A program made the translations under genes and the position numbers. A model generated the notes under the pieces. It ran no database searches. It saw nothing but the letters and a program-made list of their open reading frames with translations, and had not been told where the DNA came from. Below, in pieces: positions 59,523 through 64,000 of a stretch of 64,000 nucleotides of DNA. This stretch comes from Alistipes communis (GTDB taxonomy: Bacteria > Bacteroidota > Bacteroidia > Bacteroidales > Rikenellaceae). The stretch's first letter is position 1. Every line of letters starts with the position of its first letter. Location: assembly GCF_006542665.1 (NCBI RefSeq), contig NZ_AP019735.1:2480001-2544000 (forward strand), written 5' to 3'.

Positions 59523-60104
59523 TCAACGGTAGTCTTGCATCAGCAGGTCGATAGCCCAAAGGATGAAAAATGCCGGCAAATAATCCCTGAACGACTCTTT
59601 CAATGTGTCCAATGCTTTTTTAAGTTCGTATTTTACTCTGCGTTCGGAAATATGGAACCGTGCTGCAATTTCCTTATGACTCAGTTCTTCGGTGCGACTG
59701 GCGATGAAAATATCCCGCATCAGGGCAGGCATCGCTTCCAGCTGCCTGCGCAAGATTTCGACGACTTCTTCCGCGTGTAGATTTTCGGTCGTATTGTTTT
59801 CCAGACTGGCGAGATGATACGCCAGCATACGAGCGTTGGTATCCCGAAGGTTTTTGTGAGCCCGGGTTTGTATCTGACGGGAGCGCAGGTGTTCCAGACA
59901 CTGTTTTTTGATCGTTCCTACGACGTATCTCCGGGGATCGGTATTTTCGGGAAGCGTATTCCTGCGGAGCCACCAGGAGACGAAAGAATCCGTGACGATA
60001 TCTTCGGCTACGGCAGTATCTTCTACATATGACCGGGCAATGGCGATGAAATTACTCCGGTATCTGACGTAGAGCCTGTTGAATATTTCCGTATCGGGAT
60101 TCAT
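59523..60104 (-). CDS. ECF RNA polymerase sigma-70 factor
   Basis: 193 residues. Region 2 includes FNRLYVRYRSNFIAIARSYVEDTAVAEDIVTDSFVSWWLRR and region 4 has LPALMRDIFIASRTEELSHKEIAARFHISERRVKYELKKAL. It is the Bacteroidota FecI-like type that pairs with a FecR anti-sigma factor. The fecR gene lies divergently 275 bases away, followed by a SusC with an STN domain, forming a cell-surface signalling set. A -7 box TAACTTTG is at 60146-60139 on the minus strand. A C-terminal hydrophobic tail (LPAFFILWAIDLLM) is an unusual extra. Confidence 0.94.
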   Translation of the reverse strand: MNPDTEIFNRLYVRYRSNFIAIARSYVEDTAVAEDIVTDSFVSWWLRRNTLPENTDPRRYVVGTIKKQCLEHLRSRQIQTRAHKNLRDTNARMLAYHLASLENNTTENLHAEEVVEILRRQLEAMPALMRDIFIASRTEELSHKEIAARFHISERRVKYELKKALDTLKESFRDYLPAFFILWAIDLLMQDYR

Positions 60105-60379
60105 TTTTCGGGGATACTGCGTCGCGAGTTTGTTGGGTCAAAGTTATAATATTTTTCTTAATGGTAGCACCCCCCCCCTGTATTTGGGATTTTTTTCGTA
60201 ATATTCAGATTACCAACCGGCAAATATTATGAAAATATTTTATGAATTTTATAAAAATATTTATTTGCGGAAAACGGCCGATTTTTTTGTCTTTACCCCC
60301 CCCCTTGTGCAATATACTATTTAGAAGACCGGCAGAACGATAATTTTCCGGTGGTGAAACGAAACGTGAAATTGAAAAA
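60105..60379. promoter_or_regulatory. Divergent sigma/fecR control region with two C9 tracts
   Basis: Strongly AT-rich. Two runs of nine C on the plus strand lie at 60170-60178 and 60296-60304, the second 75 bases before the fecR ATG. The sigma gene -7 box TAACTTTG is at 60146-60139. No clear housekeeping promoter for fecR is visible; it may use its own ECF sigma. Confidence 0.55.
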
Positions 60380-61345
60380 ATGGAATCTACGGACATATTG
60401 AAATATCTCGAAGGCAGAAGTTCGGAGGCGGAAAAGCGGAAACTTGTGAAGTGGTTGGATGCCTCCCCCGACCATGTGAAAGAATTCGAGGAGATCCGGT
60501 TCGTCTTTGAAATGACGAAGATATACGATTCGGAGTGCAGGGAATTCTTAGCAGAGCGGAGCGATAAGCCCATGAAGGTGCGGCTTGGGGGACGGCTCCC
60601 GCGGATCGTACGGCGTCTGGGTGGAGTGGCGGCAGCGGTCGTGCTGTTCTTCGGTGCAGGCTATCTGACATATCTGCATACGGTCAATAGCTTTTCCTCG
60701 CAGTATACGTCTCTGGACGTTCCGGCGGGACAACGGGTGGATATCACGTTGGCGGACGGTTCGCGGGTTTGGCTCAACTCGGGTGCCCGTCTCGAATATC
60801 CGGTCGTTTTCGGGCGTCATGAGCGTATGGTGAAACTCACGGGAGAGGCGATGTTCGAAGTGGAACACGACGAGGATCATCCGTTTATCGTCCGGACTTT
60901 CGCTTCCGATGTGGAGGTTCTGGGTACCCGTTTCAATGTCGTCGCGGATGAGAAATCGAGACGCTTTTCGACGATTTTGTTGAACGGATCCCTTCGCCTG
61001 ACCGAGCGGACGACCCGGGCCGGTGCCGTGTTGAACTCCGGAGACGAAGCACATTGGTTGAACGGGCGTTTTTCCGTCAGCAAAGTCCGCGATTTCGACG
61101 CTGTTTGTTGGACGGAGGGATTGATCAGCGTTCGCGGTCAGTCGTTCGAGGAACTGATGCGGAAGTTTGAAACTGCGTATAATGTGCGTATTGAAATTGC
61201 CCGTCAGACAATGCCGGTCATTGGCTTTGCGAGCGGAAAGATCCGGATATCAGACGGCATCGACCATGCATTGCGCGTGTTGCAGCATACTTCGGATTTC
61301 ACCTTCACGCACGATCCGAAGAAAAACGTTGTTACGATCCATTGA
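60380..61345 (+). CDS. FecR-family anti-sigma factor (DUF4974)
   Basis: 321 residues: an N-terminal cytoplasmic helical part binding the sigma factor (about 1-75), one membrane helix (LGGVAAAVVLFFGAGYLTYL, near 84-103), a periplasmic FecR domain (LDVPAGQRVDITLADGSRVWLNSGARLEYP, EAMFEVEHDEDHPFIVRT, DVEVLGTRFNV) and the C-terminal DUF4974 domain (ISVRGQSFEELMRKFETAYNVRIEI) that contacts the STN domain of its TonB receptor. The STN-type SusC gene follows on the same strand, as in trans-envelope ECF systems of Bacteroidota. Confidence 0.95.
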   Translation: MESTDILKYLEGRSSEAEKRKLVKWLDASPDHVKEFEEIRFVFEMTKIYDSECREFLAERSDKPMKVRLGGRLPRIVRRLGGVAAAVVLFFGAGYLTYLHTVNSFSSQYTSLDVPAGQRVDITLADGSRVWLNSGARLEYPVVFGRHERMVKLTGEAMFEVEHDEDHPFIVRTFASDVEVLGTRFNVVADEKSRRFSTILLNGSLRLTERTTRAGAVLNSGDEAHWLNGRFSVSKVRDFDAVCWTEGLISVRGQSFEELMRKFETAYNVRIEIARQTMPVIGFASGKIRISDGIDHALRVLQHTSDFTFTHDPKKNVVTIH

Positions 61346-61440
61346 AACCCTTTTGTATAACCAGCCTAAAACCGTTTGTCGCCTATGACCTGATCTTCGT
61401 TTATTATCGGTAGGGAGCTTTGAAATTTGAAAATAAAAAC

Positions 61441-61466
61441 GCCTGCGGGTTGGCAGACCCGCAGGC
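61441..61466. terminator. Hairpin between fecR and susC
   Basis: GCCTGCGGGT pairs with ACCCGCAGGC around TGGCAG. The A-rich flank lies on the left, so the T run follows on the minus strand, not the plus. It is either a weak terminator or attenuator on the plus strand or an antisense terminator. Confidence 0.55.
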
Positions 61467-61527
61467 CGGTAATCGGCTCCGCCATTGAAAGACTACAAAA
61501 CCTATTACCCAATCTTTCTACAAATGT

Positions 61528-64000
61528 ATGAATAAAAAACAAGTTTTTCGTAAAATCGAGGGACTAATCGGACGGGTGGTGTTATGTGTTTGTCTGAGCG
61601 TGTGTACGTTGGCAGCCAGAGCTCAGGATAACTTGCTGACCGTCAATCTGGACAAGGTTCCTCTTTCCGAAGCTATTGCTGCCATAGAAGGACAGTCCCG
61701 TTATCTTTTCATGTTAGGCGAGGGCATCGATGCCTCTGCGGAATTCATTTCCGTTCATGCCGAGAAGCAACCGCTCCGCGAGGTTCTCGATCAGTTGATA
61801 CGGGGATCGCGGCTCGCATATAGTATCGAGGGGCAGAATATCCTGTTGTCTTTGACCGGAACCGACACTGACAAACCCTTTACGGTCCGCGGCCGGGTAT
61901 CGGATCGTACCGGTGCTCCGGTGATCGGGGCGGCGGTTCTTGTGAAGGGCACGACGATCGGTACGAGCACGGGACTCGATGGTTCTTACACCTTGGAGAT
62001 TCCTGCACCTGCCGCGACGGCCGTGCTGACTGTCAATTTCCTGGGTTATGCTCCGATGGAGATTCTCGTCGGTCAGCGTTCGCAGATCGACTTCGCCTTG
62101 CGCGAAGAGGCCCAGACCGTCGATGCCGTCGTGGTAACGGCTCTGGGTATCAAACGTTCGGAGAAGGCGCTGTCGTACAACGTGCAGCAGGTGAATTCCG
62201 AAGATATCGTCGGCAACAAAGACGCCAATTTCATCAACTCGCTGAACGGCAAGGTTGCCGGCGTGAACATAAACGCCTCGTCGTCGGGTGTGGGCGGCGC
62301 TTCGAAAGTGGTGATGCGCGGCAGCAAGGCCATCAGCCAGTCGTCGAATGCACTCTACGTGATCGACGGTATCCCGATGTTCAATCTGGGCAGCGAGGGC
62401 GGTACGGAGTTCGACTCGCGGGGTACGACGGAAGCTATCGCGGACATCAATCCCGAAGACATCGAATCGATTTCGGTGCTGACGGGAGCCGCCGCAGCGG
62501 CCCTTTACGGCAACAATGCCGCCAACGGAGCCATCGTCATCACCACGAAGAAGGGCAAGGCCGGAGCGCTGAGCGTCACCGTATCGCAGAACACGGAATT
62601 TCTGCGTCCGTTCCGTATGCCCGAATTCCAGAGCCGTTACGGCACGGGCAGCCTCGCTTCGTCCGCCTCGTCGGTAGACAAGAGCTGGGGAGCCCGTCTG
62701 AACGCCGCTACGATCGGAGGGTATGACCCGGCCGACGATTTCCTGCAAACGGGCGTTGTGACGACCGAGACCGTAGCTCTCTCGACAGGCACGGAGAAAA
62801 ACCAGACCTATGTCTCGGCTTCGGCGGTCAATTCGAAGGGGATGGTTCCCAATAACGACTACGACCGTTACAATTTCACGTTCCGTAATACTACGTCGTT
62901 CCTGAAAGACCGTATGACGCTCGACGTGGGAGCCAGCTACATCAAGCAGAGCGACATGAACATGGTGAACCAGGGAACCTATTCGAATCCGCTGGTGACG
63001 GCTTACCTTTTCCCGCGCGGGAACGACTGGGAGGATATTCGGATGTACGAACGCTGGGACTCCGACCGGAAGCTCGCCACGCAATACTGGCCCGAAAAGA
63101 TGTTCTCGGCACTGACCGGACAGAATCCCTACTGGATCGCCTATCGCAACCTGCGCGAGAATAAGAAAGACCGCTACATGCTGAATGCGAATCTGAATTA
63201 CCGGATTCTCGACTGGCTGTCGGTGTCGGGACGCGTGCGGATCGACAACTCCAACAACGAATACACCAAGAAACTCTATGCGACGTCGAACACCACGCTG
63301 ACGAACGAGGGTTCCGACGCATTGTCGAAAGGTTCCTTCATGCTGGAGCGTACGATCGACAAGCAGACCTATGCCGATATTTTGGTGAACATCAACAAGA
63401 CGTTCGGGGAGAACTGGTCGCTGAATGCCAATATCGGGGCCTCCTATTCGGACATGCAGCAGAGTATTTTCAGCAACGAAGGGCCGATCATGTCCACGGG
63501 AATCGCCAATGTATTCAACGTAATGCAGCTGGACAATACGAAGACCAAGCGTATCCAGTCGGGGTACCGTGACCAGACGCAGTCGTTGTTCGCGTCGGTC
63601 GAGGCCGGTTTCAAGAACACCTATTTCCTTACCCTCACCGGCCGCGGAGACTGGCCTTCGCAGCTTGCAGGGCCCTATTCCGCCAAGACGGCGTTCTTCT
63701 ATCCGTCGGTAGGCGCTTCTGTCGTGCTTTCCGAGGCGCTTCCGATGCCGAAATGGATCTCCTATCTGAAAGTACGCGGTTCGTTCGCTTCGGTGGGTCT
63801 TCCCATTCCGCGGTTCCTCGCGCAACAGACTTACGAGTGGGACAACGCGAACCAGCAATGGGCTTCCAAAACCCATTATCCGATGGGCGAGCTGAAACCC
63901 GAGCGCACCGATTCGTGGGAAGTGGGACTGACGGCGCGTTTCCTCCGCCATTTCAACGTAGACCTGAGCCTTTATACGGCCAAGACCTACAACCAGACTT
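61528..64000 (+). CDS. STN-domain SusC-family TonB-linked protein, 3' end outside window
   Basis: Open from ATG 61528 to the window end (824 codons visible). Signal peptide (ends LAARAQ), then an STN secretin/TonB short domain (NLLTVNLDKVPLSEAIAAIE...REVLDQLIRGSRLAYSIEG), carboxypeptidase-regulatory-like domain (VRGRVSDRTGAPVIGAAVLVKG), plug (VDAVVVTALGIKRSEKALSY, ALYVIDGIPMF, ALYGNNAANGAIVITTKKG) and part of the barrel. The STN domain allows ligand occupancy to signal to the FecR protein encoded upstream, which frees the ECF sigma. The SusD partner is expected just beyond the window. Confidence 0.95.
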   Translation, partial: MNKKQVFRKIEGLIGRVVLCVCLSVCTLAARAQDNLLTVNLDKVPLSEAIAAIEGQSRYLFMLGEGIDASAEFISVHAEKQPLREVLDQLIRGSRLAYSIEGQNILLSLTGTDTDKPFTVRGRVSDRTGAPVIGAAVLVKGTTIGTSTGLDGSYTLEIPAPAATAVLTVNFLGYAPMEILVGQRSQIDFALREEAQTVDAVVVTALGIKRSEKALSYNVQQVNSEDIVGNKDANFINSLNGKVAGVNINASSSGVGGASKVVMRGSKAISQSSNALYVIDGIPMFNLGSEGGTEFDSRGTTEAIADINPEDIESISVLTGAAAAALYGNNAANGAIVITTKKGKAGALSVTVSQNTEFLRPFRMPEFQSRYGTGSLASSASSVDKSWGARLNAATIGGYDPADDFLQTGVVTTETVALSTGTEKNQTYVSASAVNSKGMVPNNDYDRYNFTFRNTTSFLKDRMTLDVGASYIKQSDMNMVNQGTYSNPLVTAYLFPRGNDWEDIRMYERWDSDRKLATQYWPEKMFSALTGQNPYWIAYRNLRENKKDRYMLNANLNYRILDWLSVSGRVRIDNSNNEYTKKLYATSNTTLTNEGSDALSKGSFMLERTIDKQTYADILVNINKTFGENWSLNANIGASYSDMQQSIFSNEGPIMSTGIANVFNVMQLDNTKTKRIQSGYRDQTQSLFASVEAGFKNTYFLTLTGRGDWPSQLAGPYSAKTAFFYPSVGASVVLSEALPMPKWISYLKVRGSFASVGLPIPRFLAQQTYEWDNANQQWASKTHYPMGELKPERTDSWEVGLTARFLRHFNVDLSLYTAKTYNQT

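Overview
The window is chromosomal DNA from a Bacteroidota gut-type bacterium with unusually high GC for that phylum, most like Alistipes/Rikenellaceae (inference from gene families and composition, not a search). The evidence is three SusC-type and two SusD-type proteins, families largely restricted to Bacteroidota (DUF4374, DUF4843, DUF4857, fimbrillin-like, DUF4974-type FecR), a type IX secretion C-terminal signal, few Shine-Dalgarno sites, and many TTTG-N19/20-TAnnTTTG promoters.

Region 1-8.6 kb is mostly core: PhoH (partial), an M20 dipeptidase, a lipid kinase, a small lipoprotein, a YjbR protein, then a Crp/Fnr regulator next to an SDR gene with a perfect TTGAT-N4-ATCAA box between them. 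A minus-strand TonB receptor plus PnuC/PnuT transporter sits behind a clear TPP riboswitch, which makes it a thiamin uptake operon. Region 8.8-13.5 kb is a SusC/SusD pair. Region 13.9-18.6 kb holds an aldose-epimerase-like gene, gltX, a small membrane protein, a SIMPL protein and ychF, followed by a 74-bp tandem repeat. An MG2/TonB-plug surface protein (18.9-21.4 kb) has a lower-GC mosaic segment.

Region 21.8-27.8 kb is one plus-strand operon: a Pro/Ala/Glu-rich protein, rsmI, DUF389, an LpxL-like acyltransferase and two family-2 glycosyltransferases. It faces glnS and a beta-barrel protein containing a G9 tract. A TrmH-type methylase, panB and an esterase follow, then a second tandem repeat (77 bp) and a Ser-type sulfatase controlled by two identical TAAAACGTTTTA operators.

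Region 35.4-53.3 kb is the most interesting accessory part. A seven-gene minus-strand operon (SusC, SusD, DUF4843, PKD-like lipoprotein, atypical ABC ATPase, membrane subunit, DUF4857) is divergent from a subtilisin-like protease with a type IX secretion signal and its PorV-like partner. Downstream is a lipoprotein joining a fimbrillin-like domain to an IdeS/Mac-type (C66) cysteine protease with an intact Cys-His-Asp-Lys set, then a fimbrillin-like protein, a frameshifted remnant of a second IdeS-like gene, and a PepSY-like protein. Together these look like a surface locus for degrading host protein, possibly immunoglobulin, and taking up the products (inference).

Region 53.9-58.9 kb is a XusABC-type xenosiderophore uptake operon with a truncated ABC transporter remnant upstream. 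Region 59.5-64 kb is an ECF sigma / FecR anti-sigma / STN-domain SusC system that runs off the window. No rRNA, tRNA, CRISPR array or intact insertion sequence was recognised.
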